Numbered from the stretch's first letter, positions 32,790-46,329 are shown. The stretch: 64,000 nt of DNA from Moniliella sp. 'wahieum' (GCA_003971905.1 RSEE01000001.1:248001-312000), one strand, 5' to 3'. The notes: generated by a model not told the origin, from the letters alone. Numbers and translations: made by a program.

Positions 32790-35700
32790 GAGGTATTGCT
32801 GCGGTGCTTGGGGAGGCGGCGGGAAGGGGGGCTCGTCAGCGCATCCTGACCATGGGGGGTGGGGGGGCGCGTGGGAGCTGGAAGGAGAGGGGAAGAGCAT
32901 TCGGGTGTGTGCGGGCGGGAAGACGAAGCGCAGGCGGGCAGGCGGGCTTTATACGCGGGACGGGGGGGCATCCATCGCACACCCAGCCCTTGGCGGCAGT
33001 TGGGCAAGGGGGCTTGCCACCGCGTGCGCATCGCAAAGACAGGGAGTGGAGTGAACTCAGTATGCTACCACTACTGAGTACTGACTACAGGCGCATCAGC
33101 GCTTGGGCAGGTGCGAGGGTGCCAGCAAGGGTGCCCCGTGGCCGATGGGCTTGCGCCAGTGATCGAGGTGATCTCGCAATCGGTGATCAGGGTTCAACGC
33201 CGCGTCTAACGTTTAACGTTAACGTTCAGAGGATCGAGTGATCATCGATCGTCTCCTACTCTCCGCCGAGCCAGCAGGGCTCGGCAGCTAGGGCGTGCCC
33301 AGGCGTGCCTAGCACTCGCCACTCGTCATTGTGACTACAGCCACCAGCTACCAATCACGGTGAGCCGGGTAGCCGGTAGCCGCTTGTCGGGCGTCGCTCC
33401 GAAAGGTCTTTCGGAAGAGGGGAGGAGAGCGAAATGTAACCCGGGCGCCGGATGGCCGATGAGATGGATGGGGCCGGGGTCGGGGGGACACATGGCGCAT
33501 TTGTGTGATGCGTGATGGGGCGGCGTTGGTCAAACTGGAGTCAGTACTGAACTCAGTAGTGGCGGGGAGATCGAGCCCTCCGGGGCGCCACCCGTCCAGC
33601 TGATGAAACTTGGCTGCTTCTGAGCGCCGAGCACCGACCGACAAGCTGTGCATCCTTCCCCTCAAGGTCTGCGGTCTGCGGTCTGCGTCTGCGGCCTGCC
33701 AGCCTGCCTGAGGCCTGAGGTCTGAGGATCTGAGGTCTGGAAGTGGTGTCCCTCAAGGCAGTAGCTAGCTTGTGCATGTGACATGTGACTGGTGTGCAGC
33801 GACTGCCCACGAGTCTCGTCCAGAGACTACTCGAGCAGATCCCACCAGCGTCACTGACTCTCCGTCCGCCACTTCCGCCCCGGCCACCGTATCCGGTGGC
33901 TGAGTCTGAGATATTGAAACCGCCACTCAGAGTGCCACCACTTTTCTCCTGCTGCGTCTTACGCATACCCCGCATTCGCTACAACCCCAGCACAGGACCA
34001 GTGTCAGCCACCAGGATGTGACGCAGGGCATGTTGGTGATGGCAGGGTTGTCAGTACATTCAGTACGTTGAGCGGTTGAGGCTGAGCGCTTGAAGCCTGA
34101 GCTTGAGATGTGATATCTGAGAGCTTGGGCGCTTGGGCGCTGGAACGCGCTGGTGCTGAAGACTGAGTTCAGTACTGAACGTACGGATCTGAGATCTCAA
34201 TATGATATCGTTGCGGCGTGACGCGTGATGCGTGACGCGTGATACGTGATAGATGGTGATGTGTGACGTGCGACGTTAGAATCTAAGACATTGAGGCTGG
34301 CGCGAGTATAAGAAGTGTGGTATGAGTACACTGAGTACAGAAGTACTTGAAACTTCATCAAGCTTGAGTACTTGTACTGTGGTACTGAGCTCACCCGCAG
34401 TACCGTAGCGCGCTGAGCCACTGAATATTGACTGCTGAATATTGAATGCACCGCAGAATACTGATCAGAGTTGTATTTCGTCCACTTTTGTTTTCCTCGC
34501 TACTGGCTTCACTACACTGCCCACAGATTGTTTACGTTCAGCATGTATATGTACACGAAAGTGTGTGTGGTGCATGGTGAGGATAAGCTACAAGAAATGG
34601 CCTGCCTCTGGGTGCGGTCGTTGCGCTCGTCAGATTGGATGTCTCTTCGCTCGATGCAAACGATGGGAAGCGGGGCTATGTGCAGCGCTCTTTGATTTAC
34701 TATACCGACGATAATAGAAACGCTGCCAAAGCACTGCCCCATGCGGCCCACATCATCAAAATGTGGAAGCACTTTTTCATACCTCGCAACGCGCGTAACG
34801 CTTCTTCTTGATGGTGTCCTTTATTTGCGCGATTGCTCCTCATGCACTTCATGATACATAGGAAGCTGCACCCACCACTTGCTCCAAACCTCTCTTTATC
34901 GGTGCGTGTGGAGAGCGTGTAGTAACATAAGAGGCGTTGTGTCTTCAGCTTCGGCGTTATCGTTCATGAACGTGAAGAGAAGCTGAGAAGAGAATCCACG
35001 CTGGGCCCCACATGCCACACCACTTACATTATGCGCACATGTGTACTACAAACGCTGCCCCAGGAGCTTCTCCTCCGGTTGGAGTCCTCCTGTATGGAAA
35101 CCATTGAGAAGAGACCGCACCCCGATCCTTGGTCCTCCATACCCCTCCATCGTATTCACCCTTCCATCATGTGACATGTGACAAGGCCTCATCGACCTCT
35201 CAGATCTCAGATCTCGCCACGTTCCACCACCAACGGTCTCTTGATGATGCATGTGACATGCGATACAGCGCGACCAAGCAAGCACCGTCGGCTATTCCCA
35301 TTTTGAGCGATCGCTTCGTAATATGGACGGATAATCGATAATCGATCATCGATCATCGCAATAATCGAGTAGTATCCACCGATAGCAACTCCCTGCTGTA
35401 CCCGGGTGCCCGCAAACGGCCGTACGCAGTCTTGTACAAGCCACACTCTGATCCATCATGCATCATGTGTCATGCATCATACATCATAATCACCGCTCCC
35501 TCCTCCTCCTCCCCGACGACTCCAATGGCCTCCCCAGAAGCTCAGCGGTCATTAAGCTTCGATGTCTGATTCCAATACTAGGGTTATGTGTGCTCTGCTG
35601 CTGCGTCGGGCCGTCCGGCCGTCTGGGTCAATCCACGATCGATGCTTGGTGCGATCTGAGACAACAAATACCAATAATCGATAATCGATAATGCATGATC

Positions 35701-38700
35701 GATGATCGGAGTCCCAAGGATTTTCCATCGTATCATTGCACAATCATCAACACCTTCGGCCTCCTTCGATTCAACCTTAGCTTATTATAGTTTATCGACA
35801 CATGATCGGTTATCGTTTGTGGTGATATTGATATCCGTTGCGAGTTGAATGTTACACCAGGTACCACAGGCTAGAGCATGGTGCATATGGTAAGGTATGG
35901 TATCGTGGCGGTGGCGCGGTCGCCACCACGTTCTTCAGCTTCTTCAGTGGGATGCTTTTGGATGTTTAAAACCGCACTGAGTATTTACTAGTTACTCCAT
36001 ACGTGTGTTCTTCGACGCCACCACATCCTAAAGCCGCATCACCACAAGCTGCTTCTCGGGGCCCTCCGCTGAAGAACAGCTTTTTATTGCATCAGATGCA
36101 CAAGCCTTCCACCAAAATAAGCTTTTATCCATTTCGCCGATCCAACACGTTTAACGTTTTTATCTGCGCTCTATCGATAATGCGTTCTCCCTCCCCGCAG
36201 CTCGAGCTTTTGTAGTCTCGTGCCACATTTTTACACTATCCTAACTGCATTACTTCGACACAATTGAATACTGGTACTGTGAGTACTGAGTCTCAATACT
36301 CACTGAGTACACTGAAGAGTACCCATTCCGTGTATACGTCTTCAGCATCTTGTGAACTGTTGCCACGTCACCCACCGGTGCCTTGCCTGATTCGTAGATG
36401 TGAAAGCTAGACCCTAGAGTTGCCGCGCGCAGGCCAGCAGGCCACGTGTACATTCCTGTCCCACTGCTTGCTCTGTCCTCTTCGCCACCACCTCTCCTTC
36501 CCCCTTCCCCTTCTTCTCGCTCACCTCGTTACTTGATTACTACTCGCTGATCGTCTGTGGTTTAGAGACTAGGTGTCTCCGGGTCAGAGCCTTCACGCGT
36601 CGCTACAGAACCACACGGGTTGATCAGGCGCAACGACCTTCATCGATCATCGCATCATTAATTCATTCATTGACGACCATCCCTGCCATCCCACTCCGAG
36701 CATGGTCCACAAGTGTGGCACATACGTGAATCACATGCATAAAATCACACCATGTCCCAGCACGGCATATGTACGCCGCATGTCGCATGGTGCATGATGT
36801 GGATGATGCATGATACACCCAAAAGTGATATGGCGTTTACCGTGGTGCTGCCGTTTTAGGTCGCCTCATCAAAAAAAGACATATGCCGCTGGCCTTTCTT
36901 GGCGGGGCAGCAATATGATGAGCTCTGGGAGCAACGTCCCCGAAGAGGTTGTCACGTCTCCCATCCGACCATTGGCGCCACCCATCACGTTGATGAAAAC
37001 GATCCCACTGCGCTTGCTTTGTCCCTGATTTTAAGGTGAAAACGAGAAAACCCTTTTTATACACCACGATGCGCATCTGGGTCAAGTACATGAATGTGAT
37101 AGAGAGCGACGCAGGATCTGGGGTTCTACCGACCCCAGCATACAGCATGCCCAACATACCCCATGCTCCCGCAATCGGTACTCACTTATAGTCACTACAC
37201 ACCAATTAATTGGACTGATCTATACAGTTTCTCTCGTGCGTCTCATCATGCATCATGTGGCCACAGAGATGCTTAGCGCGGTATAGGCTTGAGATCTGAG
37301 AGCTTGAGGCTTGAGGCCAAGCCTGAGGGTCAGGCCTCAGCGAGCGCCCAGAACCAGAGGCCTGAAGGAGGGCACTAGGAGGGCGTGAATAAGTTCCACC
37401 GTGGCCACCCAGCCATGGTGATGGATTCGTCGCTAGAATATAGAGTTTAATAGGTCCCTACATCACATTCGTCACACCAGCGTTGCCACGCATCTCACAC
37501 TTCCATGGGTCTATATTTACGCTTCTTCAACAAGGAGGGTGGTCACTAGGGTCATTATTAATGTGTGGTCCTTTGAATCTAGACGGGATGGACTCGTCAC
37601 GCTTCTCCACCACACTTGTACCGCCCAGGTGTGTGCTACAATCATGAGCTTGATCTCGATGGTGATCGAAGTTATGGAGATCCTGTCGGCTCCACACCTA
37701 TACTAATCTATACACCCGTTATGCACTATGCAGCGTGTCCCATTCACAACCATGCCGCCATGATATCCTAACGTGGTATAACGCCCTGCCTCCGGCTACA
37801 GTAGCAGGCTACAGCCCCGTCCTTTGGGGAAAGAAAAGAGAGGGAAGGGCTCGATGAGCGCTGAGCCCACGCGGGATATAGTATGTCCTGCACCCTTGTC
37901 CTCTTAGTATGAAGTCACCCCTCATGACGGCGGGTTGAGACGGGGATCGGCGCTTTTTTGTCAACGCGTGTATGCCACACGCTCCCAGCATCCTCACAGA
38001 GATTTGCCGAGGCTCCACCCACCCACCACGACCGTCTCTCATCCCATGTGGCACCCTCTGTAGTTCATATATGCTTTTGTGCCGCCGAAAACCAGAGGCT
38101 TTTCTTGTGGCGCACCCATATGTAGATACCATGCAGTGTCATATATGTGGCCTCTCACGGTATAATCACACCCGACGGATCAGCTTCTATCTCGGTCAAT
38201 GCACTGTGCTCTCGAACACTCGATGAGCCCTTCTCGCATGTGTAGTAGGGAGGTCAACGAGGATCATACTGCCCAGCGTTTTTTGAAAAGGCAAAAGAGG
38301 CGCGATAGATGATAAGCAACTTAGGCCCCGACATGAACCCATGGCCTTCTGAGATATATATCGCAGCATCACGATTCTCACCATGACTTTTCTGTATTGC
38401 CTTTCTCTCTTCCTATGCTATATAGACGGGGTGCAGATCTGTGTTGGGAACGCTGCGGCTGTTACAGTCAGGGATGAATGTAATCGACCCGCGCCACGGC
38501 GTTGTTGGGAGACAACCGCGCCTTGTAGCGGTGTCCATTCTTTCTCCATCTGGTGCAATACCTTGAGAGCTCTTTCCTTCCATGGGCGTTAGTCTTGAGT
38601 TACTTGCAAGGTTGTACCTGAGGACTGTGAGTGACTCATCATCATTGGAAGAGACCCATTCGGGGTTGCTGTTTCGATCCGTCGGCGGACAAACAAGAAG

Positions 38701-40507
38701 CTTCTCTCGTTGTGGCGCCACTGCTCCGGCGCATTAGAATCCCGCGGGGGGGGGGCATATCGGTAGGATGAACGCCCTTTCCTTCCCTTTCACAATCTTG
38801 CCTTCAGCATCGGCCTTGTGGCGCTACTGGCAAGGACCAGTTGATGCGCCTCTGTGCCTCATCACATCGAGCGCCAAGACATCAGGGGCTCGGGGCGCCT
38901 GCTTGCCTGCTTGATCACCACAGGTACTGCGCCACCTAGACCAACCAGGTGGGTACACTTGGGGCAAGACCGTGTTATTGTACACTCGCTTGGCCAGCCA
39001 CTGTGCGCACGGAGCGCTCGTCCTTGTCTCCGGCTGCGGAAGAATTACAGGCGGGAGACTCAGGGGGCACACTTCGTTCATGATGCCCTGTCGTGTACAT
39101 GTCCGTCGCCGGGCACCCAACGGCCCCGGGCCCACTCTGGAGCGATGACCAGCTCCGGGGAAAGGTAGAAATGGCGTTGCCATTAGGTCAAAACACCATT
39201 TGTGGGAGCTCCCGTGTGAATGTAGCGCGAGTACATATAATACGTGGATCAAACACTATAGACACACTCACGTGAACTGCAAAATCCTTCATCATTATTG
39301 GCTGTCCCACCCTCCCATATCCCTTCTTCCTCATCGTCGTTCCCTCCGTGTGTTCAAGGCTTGAACAGCTGCGACATGGCAGGCACTTTCATGCTCAGAA
39401 TCAAAAATGATGTTATGCATCGGTCCATCAAACATTGAACCAACACACCACACACTGCCTCTATCTCGGAGTGCTGTACAGCTCGACATCATACGACATG
39501 CTCTGTGGCGCCTATATATCTCTGGCTTTTGGTCATCGGTTTCCGGGTCCACAATGAATCTGTGGTTATAATATAGTACGCAACACGCGCTCCTGTCAGG
39601 CTGCCCCCACAAAACACGCTCTCACGGCAGTAGATACTGATCCCGATCCTGCGCGCAGGCTGGCAGGGCCCAGAATGATACAATCAAGGCAACTGTTACG
39701 CCCCTGCAGAAGCTGGCGGGCTATTGCCACAAACATTGGACTCCTCCCCCCAGCGCCCCTTCGGCAGGATGAATGTGGAAGGGAACAAGTCCACGTCGAG
39801 AGGGTCTTCCATAACGATTCCCCCTATTACTAGTAAAAGTGAATTTTGAAGCTCTAATTGGAGTCGTTGTATTATTGTATTAGTGGTGCAAACAGCTCGG
39901 GACACGACGAATAAGACACCAAGAAAAAAAAAGCAGTCGAGGGAACCACCGATCGCTTGACGAGTATTCAGTTAGTAGCAGCGCCCCACATGCTTTTCAA
40001 CCAGCTGATCCTAAGGCACAAGAATACAAGCACGCGGGGATGATGGAAGGAAGGAAAATCAAGGCAAGCCAATAACTATACCCCACGTCCGTGAACGTTC
40101 AGTGCCACCAATAGCCGCGCAAGCACCAAGAAGCAGGCCAAAGGCCACACCTGCCTGTGGCAGAGGAGAGAAGAGAATCGATAATCCTACAAGCGAAATT
40201 CAATCCTCAAGACAACAAAGGGTCTGGAGATAGGACACCACACAAATCACACAAACGATAGGGACAGGTATGCATGCGGGGCAACAAGCCCACAAAATAC
40301 ACAGATTCATCACAAAGGCAGTTGATTGGGGGAAAAGGAGAGTGGGATGGGCATGTGTGTGGGAGGGGGAGGGGCAAGGGGATGAGCAAGGTGGTAAAGG
40401 TCATGCACGAAGGGGGTTAAAAGCCTCAGAGTAGGCCGGGGATGTTTGATGGAGTAGCGGGACCGCCGGCCCAAAAGGCAAAAGGCATAGGGGAATGAGG
40501 TGGGTTT
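32790..40507. other. Gene desert of about 7.7 kb
   Basis: No gene, tRNA or rRNA recognised. Base composition is visibly more AT-rich than the genic parts, above all at 34-40 kb. It is studded with short repeated motifs: ATCGAT/ATAATCGAT strings (35335-35365, 35672-35706), CATGTGACATGTGAC (33773-33790, 35169-35182), TGACGCGTGATGCGTGACGCG (34215-34240), AACGTT strings (33207-33228), GAGTACTGAGTAC-like (36275-36320) and CCTGAGGTCTGAGG (33706-33738). Small open frames at 36837-37157(-) and 38413-38721(-) have protein-like composition but no family I know. The left end is the promoter of the FAM72 gene. See findings for the centromere idea. Confidence 0.5.
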
Positions 40508-42135
40508 TTACTCCTTGAGCGCCACCTTGAAGGGGGCTCCGGTCTTGGCTTTGACCTCTTCCAGCGTTGCGCCGGGTTGGAGCTCAATCAGGGTCAGACC
40601 ACCCTCAGGCGAGGTACGGTCGACGTCAAACACAGCCAAGTTGGTGATGATGCGCGATGCGACCCGCGAGCCGGTCAGAGGCAAGTCACAGTTGGCGACA
40701 ATCTTGGGGTTGCCGTACTTGTCGCAATGGTCCGTAAGAACAATGACCCGGGTTGCCTCGGGGGAGGAGACAAGGTCCATGGCACCGCCCATGCCCTTGA
40801 CCACCTTGCCGGGGATAAAGTAGTTGGCCAGATCGCCATTGGCGCCGACTTGGAGCGCACCCAGCATGGTCACGTCCATGTGACCACCGCGGATCATGCC
40901 AAACGACTCGGACGAGTCAAAGGTAGATGCACCAGGGTTGAGCAGCACCGTCTCCTTGCCGGCATTGACAATGTCCGCATCCACAAGAGGCTCGGTAGGG
41001 TACGGACCCATACCAAGGATACCATTCTCGGATTGCAGCACAATGCTCACGCCTTCGGGCACAAAGTTGGGCGCCAAGGTGGGGAGACCGACACCCAGGT
41101 TGACATAGTCACCGTTCTTGAACTCCTTGGCAGCGCGCTTGGCAATCACCTCGCGCCGGGCCTGGTTGTCCGATACTTCGGTCTTGGCATTGGGATCCTT
41201 GGCGAGCATGATCTTTTCAATCATCTTGGGCTCCTTGGCCTTGACGATCCGGTCCACAAAGACGGACGGCACGTGAATCGAGTTGGGCTCGAGCGAGCCG
41301 GTGGGTACAATCTCCTCGGCCTCGACAATGGTCAACTTGGCGTTCTTGGCCATCGGCGCCGAGAAATTGCCGGCAGTGTAGCGGAAGATGAGGTTACCCT
41401 GCTCGTCTGCCTTCCAAGCATGGATCAGGCCGACGTCCGCCTTGATGGCCTCCTCAAGAATGTACTTCTTTCCGTTGAATTCGCGCTCCTCACGTGGCTT
41501 GGCTTCCTCAATCACCTTGGGAGGTTCCTTGGAGTTGGGGTCGAGCTTGGCAAAGCGAATGGGCAGACCACCGTGTTGAACCAAGGTGCCATAGCCCGTA
41601 GGAGTGTAAAAGGCGGGAATGCCAAACGCACCGGCGCGAATGCGTTCGGCGAGCGAGCCCTGGGGCGTGAGCTCGAGGCCGACCTCGCCATGGAGGAACT
41701 TTTTCTCGAAGTATTTGTTGTTGCCAATGTACGACGAAACACACTTGTTCACTTGTCCATTCTCAATCAGAGCACCTGGCGGATTCAACGTCAGCTGCTG
41801 TGCGTGTAGGCGGGGGGGGGGAGGGGGGACGTACCGAGACCCTCGTCGCCGAGGGCCCGAGTTGTTGGAGACGATGATGAGATCCTTCTTTTCGGGGAAC
41901 TTGGCAATCGCATCGATCAGCGTAAAGGGGGAGCCGCAGAGACCAAAGCCACCTGCGACAACGACGGAGCCAGTCTTGATGTCCTTGACAGCCTCCTCGG
42001 CATTGGCGAAGACCTTGCTGATCTTGGCGCGGACGCAGAAGTGGAGAGGAGACGGTAGGAAGGCGGCAGGGTGGCCAGGGGGGCGCGACGGGCAGCGGAG
42101 GCAGTGGCGCGGCGGGCAAGAACGGGCGCGAACAT
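40508..42135 (-). CDS. Succinyl-CoA:3-ketoacid CoA transferase, mitochondrial
   Basis: Family I CoA transferase that moves CoA from succinyl-CoA to acetoacetate or related acids in mitochondria. The ATG at 42135 gives a targeting leader (MFAPVLARRATASAARR, then YRLLSTSAS). The A domain follows (KISKVFANAEEAV, GGFGLCG, SYIGNNKYFEKKF, GAFGIPAFYTPTGYGT). The B domain has NLGVGLPTLAPNFVPEGV and the catalytic glutamate motif SENGILGMGPYP. The C-terminus is KTGAPFKVALKE. The intron at 41776-41834 joins GL to GALIENGQVNK. About 520 residues, typical. Frame breaks near 42025, 41940 and 41860. TATATATA at 42198-42205. Confidence 0.94.
41776..41834 (-). other. Intron of the CoA transferase gene
   Basis: 59-bp GTACGT...GCCAG intron, with CAGCTGACG branch candidate. 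Splicing restores the conserved GLGALIENGQV. Confidence 0.85.
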
Positions 42136-42197
42136 CGCGGGCACGGGGAGGGTTAGGAGAGGGTTAGGAGACGCATAGATGGGGAGGGCAGGGGCGG

Positions 42198-42205
42198 TAT
42201 ATATA
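42198..42205 (-). promoter_or_regulatory. TATA box of the CoA transferase gene
   Basis: TATATATA, 63 bp upstream of the ATG at 42135, inside the short palindrome GGTATATATACC. Confidence 0.65.
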
Positions 42206-44321
42206 CCGTCGGGAGCGGATGTGTTGTGAGCGTCAGGCGTCAGGGCGGCAGGGTGTGGCCTGGTGCGGGGGCGGCCGGGTGGATGGTGGCGGAGACGGCG
42301 AGAGGCGAGAGGAAGTCAGCAGTGCTGCCACACCAGCAGCCTGCCTCCCAGCGCTCGTGCCACCCTCCGTCGCACCCGCTCCAAGCGTGAGACAGAGATG
42401 ATCGGTGAGAGGCGAGATCTGAGAGTGCGGCTAACGCGGACACTGCCCCCGCGGTGCACCGTCCATGCGCTCGGGCGTCTGCATCTGCGCCGAGGCGGAC
42501 GGAGCGGAGCAGCGGCAGACGGCGGCTCAGCGACTCAGGCCCCGGGACCGCTGAGTCTCAGGCGCACCGGCCCCGCGCACCCGGCCACTCTACTGGCTCA
42601 GTCACTGGCAGCCTCCGTCTAAGCGCTGGCAGCCGGCATGCGGCATGCGGGCTGCGCCCCCCCCCCCCCAGCACCTCGCCAGTGTCCATCTGCGCTTGCC
42701 GACGCCCGCAGCAGCCCACTGCCCAGCGCTGCGGCTGGTAAGATCTAAGATGCAAGAGGTAAGCGGGCAGCCGGTAAGCACGGCTGACGCTGACGTCAAC
42801 GCATCACGGCATCACCCTCTACGCTGCCACGATCGAATCCATCCACAGTCGAGGCCCAAGCCGCAGCGAAGCTTCCGCACGGCATGGCGCTCAGCCTCAC
42901 CGCTCACCGCAGCCCGAGCACGCCTCCCATGCTGCCTCCTCAGCTTCCAAAGCACATTCATTGTGCGAGAGCGCGTGACGCGCGCCGGGCGGGAGGCCCT
43001 GAGGATTGCAGACGCAGCCGTCTTGCTCAGCCTCCTCCCTCGGGGGCACTGCATTCATCGAGTCCTCAGCCGGAGGTCTTCTACCGGTTACCCCGCATAT
43101 GCCCTTGCCGTGTGTATCTTTCTCGTCGCGTGGGTTGGGGGGCACATCTCGCGTCCTCGACGTCTCGTCGATCATCCCAGCTCACTCGTAGCCACACTGA
43201 TGTATGATGGCTGACTGGGTTTTCAGCTGCGATTACATCAGGGTGCACAACGTGTACACTTCCATCGCCCTCACTGGCAGCCTCTCTCCACGACAGCCAC
43301 TGCACACTGTGTGGCGCACTTTTCAGCCTTTGTGAGTGACTTGCTGCCAGGCTGAACGTGAACGTTCAGGCTGAACAGTCTGTTTCCTGTAAATATTAAA
43401 TGCCATGGCATATACATGAGCCTTGTGCCAAAAGCTCTGGGGATATTATGTTCTTTTGCCCGGTGCACTTGCATCACAGACGTTTTGCCCTCCATCGTCG
43501 GTGCGGCACGTACGACCAGCTCTTCTCCGCACGACACGCCCTACGCACAATAAGAAAGGAGGAGATGGTTGTACTATTCCAGGAGAGGAGCCCGTCAAGA
43601 GCAGAACATAGGGGAGAGTCGGAGAAGAACAGCCTTGAAGGTGATGCGTGATCAACTACATGCGTGATGACGCTGACATAATAAACACATTGTTTGCCTT
43701 TTTTTTGTCCCTTCCTACGTCCTACAACCTGTGAGAGGGCACAGCCCGGGGGAAATAGTGAGGAAAAGAAGAGACTCAGGATCACACAGTCTAACACAAC
43801 CTCGCCGGTGCAAGCCAAAATAAAGTTTTAAAGACCCAAGCATCACTTAGCCAGAGCTCAGCCGCTGTCCAATACTGAAACGCAGTGTTCCGACAAGGAG
43901 GCTTCCATGGTGTATGACTGGTGACCTTGCTTTTGCCACACCATGAGAAACCGCTGCCGGGGGAGTGGGCATGTGGGTTGGACATTGGATGCCGATGAAT
44001 TGCGGGGCTCCGCATCTCAGATCATCGATCATCGATGATCGATCTCATCCATCCTATACTCGTCACGCGTCACGGATCATTCAGTGTTGAATATTCGCAA
44101 GCATCTCCTGCACATCATGCATCATGCATCATCCATCAGCCGCACCTGTCAATCTATCACTTGTCAATATCACTTGTCACACATGCTACGCCACTGCTAC
44201 GCCAGTCCTACGCCTCTTCCCACAGGGGACTGAGCCACCGTATCCCCTCCCTAGATACTGACGGGACGCGGGGATTCTCCCGCGGGTGGGGTCTTACGTA
44301 TCCACACTTATTATACTTTTC

Positions 44322-44370
44322 AAGCTACAAGCTACAAGCTTCAAGCTTCAAACTTCAAGCTTCAAGCTCG
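44322..44370. repeat. Tandem CAAGCTTC/CAAGCTAC octamers
   Basis: Six or more head-to-tail 7-8 bp units, each a variant of TCAAGCTT. Low-complexity tandem repeat with no evident function. Confidence 0.7.
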
Positions 44371-44749
44371 AAGCAAGGTTGGGCAGTTTGAGCGCGTCTA
44401 TCTCTTTGGAGAGAAGATGCTCTGGCGTTGAACATGGAGATCAACCCAGAGCGCCACATTCTGTTAATCATGTCGAGTTGGAGGGAAGCAGAGAGAGGCG
44501 GTGGGATCTAACTTTTCTCACGCCGTATTATGTATCGTATGCAAAGCAAGCGTTGCGATGCAGGATGGCCGGTCTTGTTTCAAAAGTACAAGGCGGAATA
44601 GGGATTGCTACGCGGCGGCATTCGTTCCGCGTGCGGTTCATCCATCATCTTGTCTGACACGTCTCCTGGCTCCACCTTGGCCCCGCCTGGCCACCATCGC
44701 GCGTTTGGGTCTGAGGAGCCCACCTGGCGTCTCCACACCGTCTATCGAC

Positions 44750-45270
44750 ATGTCGAACAAGGAGCGCGCTGAATCTCCCAAAATTTTGCGTCAAAAATCT
44801 GCCTCCCTCTCAGACAGCGAGGGAGAAGGGAAAGAGTTAACCACAACCACCCCACCACCACTGAGGCGAGGGGGATGACTCATCCGAGGTGGACGACTCG
44901 TCCGAGGGGGATGATTCGTCCGAGGAGGATGAAGATGACGAGGATGCCGCCCGTGAGGTCGCAGAAGGATTTATTGTGGATGAAGATGAGGATGAGGAAT
45001 ACGACGAGCGTCGTCACCGTCACCGTGGACGCAAACGCAATAAGAAGCGTCGCGAGATGAGGAAGAACGCGAGGACTTAGACCTCGTCACCGAGAACACG
45101 GGCCACCCGTGCCAAGTTTGCAGTATATATTTTGTTTGAAAAAAACCACTCTCGTGTGGACCTGATCCACTTTACTAACCCTTACGACCACAGCACAAAC
45201 TCAAGCGCTTGAGCCGCGTGGCTCACGCGAGCCCTCATCCCGCCCTACTGACTTGGCTCGCATGTTTGAG

Positions 45271-45302
<32 letters not shown>

Positions 45303-45925
45303 AGAAGTGCTGAGCATTGCAGATGCAATCAACGCAGGTCCCAACACTTCTTCCCGCCGCGATAGCACTACTCGTCCCGTTGCATATGTCGACGAAGATG
45401 ACATATGGACGAAGATTTCATCGATGATGATGACGAAGACTTGGAAGGGCTAGACGAGGATGGACGGGAAACGCGCCATCAAGGGCTCAATGGAGAGAAG
45501 CGTAGACTGAAGGCTGCTGGTCGTGTTCTCGGAATGGACCCGGCTAAATTGGGCTTTGACCGCGAGTCTTGGGGGTTATGCATGACGGGTTTGGTAGCGG
45601 AGACGATTACGACTTGGCTCCGAGCCCGAGGATGAAGAGCTGTTGAAGGAGGTCCTCCCGAGAGTCTCCTTGAAGGATGTGTGTACTTTACTCTTCGCTT
45701 CCATTGCCAAGTGCAGCCCACTGACGTTTGTTTATGTACAGGTATTTGAACCAGCTCACAGATAGAGAGCAAGATGCTCACGGACCGGGACGAGACAATT
45801 CGCGAGCTTGACTATCCCGAACTCACCCAGCTTGCCCTTCCACAAGACATTGCGTCCGTACTATTGGGGGTCGCACTGGATGATGACCAGTTGGACGAGG
45901 CGGCCAAGTGGGCCAGTGTAACAGT
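44750..45925 (+). CDS. SPT6: SPT6 N-terminal part
   Basis: Histone chaperone and elongation factor that travels with RNA polymerase II. The ATG at 44750 (MSNKERAESPKILRQKSASL) leads into the acidic N-terminus: SSEEDEDDEDAAREVAEGFI, a basic patch (RRHRHRGRKRNKKRREMRKN), DLDLVTENTG, LARMFEDDDD with a GATGAC tandem, and SIADAINAG. Next come FDRESWGL and EDEELLKEVLPRVSLKDVFE, then MLTDRDETIRELDYPE and DDDQLDEAAKWAS, the start of the globular core. An intron is likely at about 45678-45741. Homology stops at about 45925. What should follow in SPT6 is not here; see the next two entries. Confidence 0.85.
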
Positions 45926-46329
45926 GTGGCATCCCGGGCGAAGACAACCTTGCCGGACGGGGACTGAGAGGAAGTCAGCGCTCAGCCCTCTCGGCTCGTC
46001 GGGCAAGGAGACCGGACGTAGGCCCGAAGCGCGAGCTTCGTAGCAAAAGGGTAGTGCCCCTCTGCCTTGCCGTTCCCAAGCTGAGTCCAGGCGAGGCCAG
46101 TTGAGGCGGGCCGTAGGACAAGACGAATGGTCGCTTGCCCCAATACATTCTCGGTACGGAGCGGGTATTTATATAGGAAAAGGCAAAGGGCCCGTGAGCT
46201 ACGCAATTGGCAAGCGGCCAAAACTGTGGCCTGTCGGAGACCACATGCGTTGAATGACCCCGTTCACCGGCTAGGAGAAGCCGAGAACATGCGATAAGCA
46301 GCGGCGCCGTCAACAGAAATATTCCGGTG
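45926..46329. other. Unexplained 400-bp filler between SPT6 pieces
   Basis: Stop codons in all three plus frames and no SPT6 similarity. On the minus strand a frame is open from 46745 to 45975 (257 codons; KRPPRSFLNNVLWLREEIRM, LLTAPLLIACSRLLLAGERG). It overlaps real SPT6 sequence antisense, so it may be chance. A minus-strand TATATAAAT lies near 46169. Confidence 0.35.

Larger units (their letters stand above)
42136..44749. other. Gene-free region of about 2.6 kb
   Basis: The TATA box of the CoA transferase gene is at the left end. The rest holds simple repeats: a CAAGCTTC/CAAGCTAC tandem at about 44322-44370, CATCATGCATCATGCATC near 44114-44135 and ATCATCGATCATCGATGATCG near 44022-44043. 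A GTGAACGTTCAGGCTGAAC stretch lies near 43359. No coding sequence recognised. Confidence 0.45.

Noticed and set aside
38413..38721. Minus-strand 102-codon frame in the gene desert
   Set aside because: Mixed composition but no motif, no introns and no conserved neighbour. Not enough to call a gene.
40577..41809. 410-codon plus-strand open frame
   Set aside because: It is the antisense of the CoA transferase, a by-product of GC-rich codon use. Its translation has no protein-like domain.
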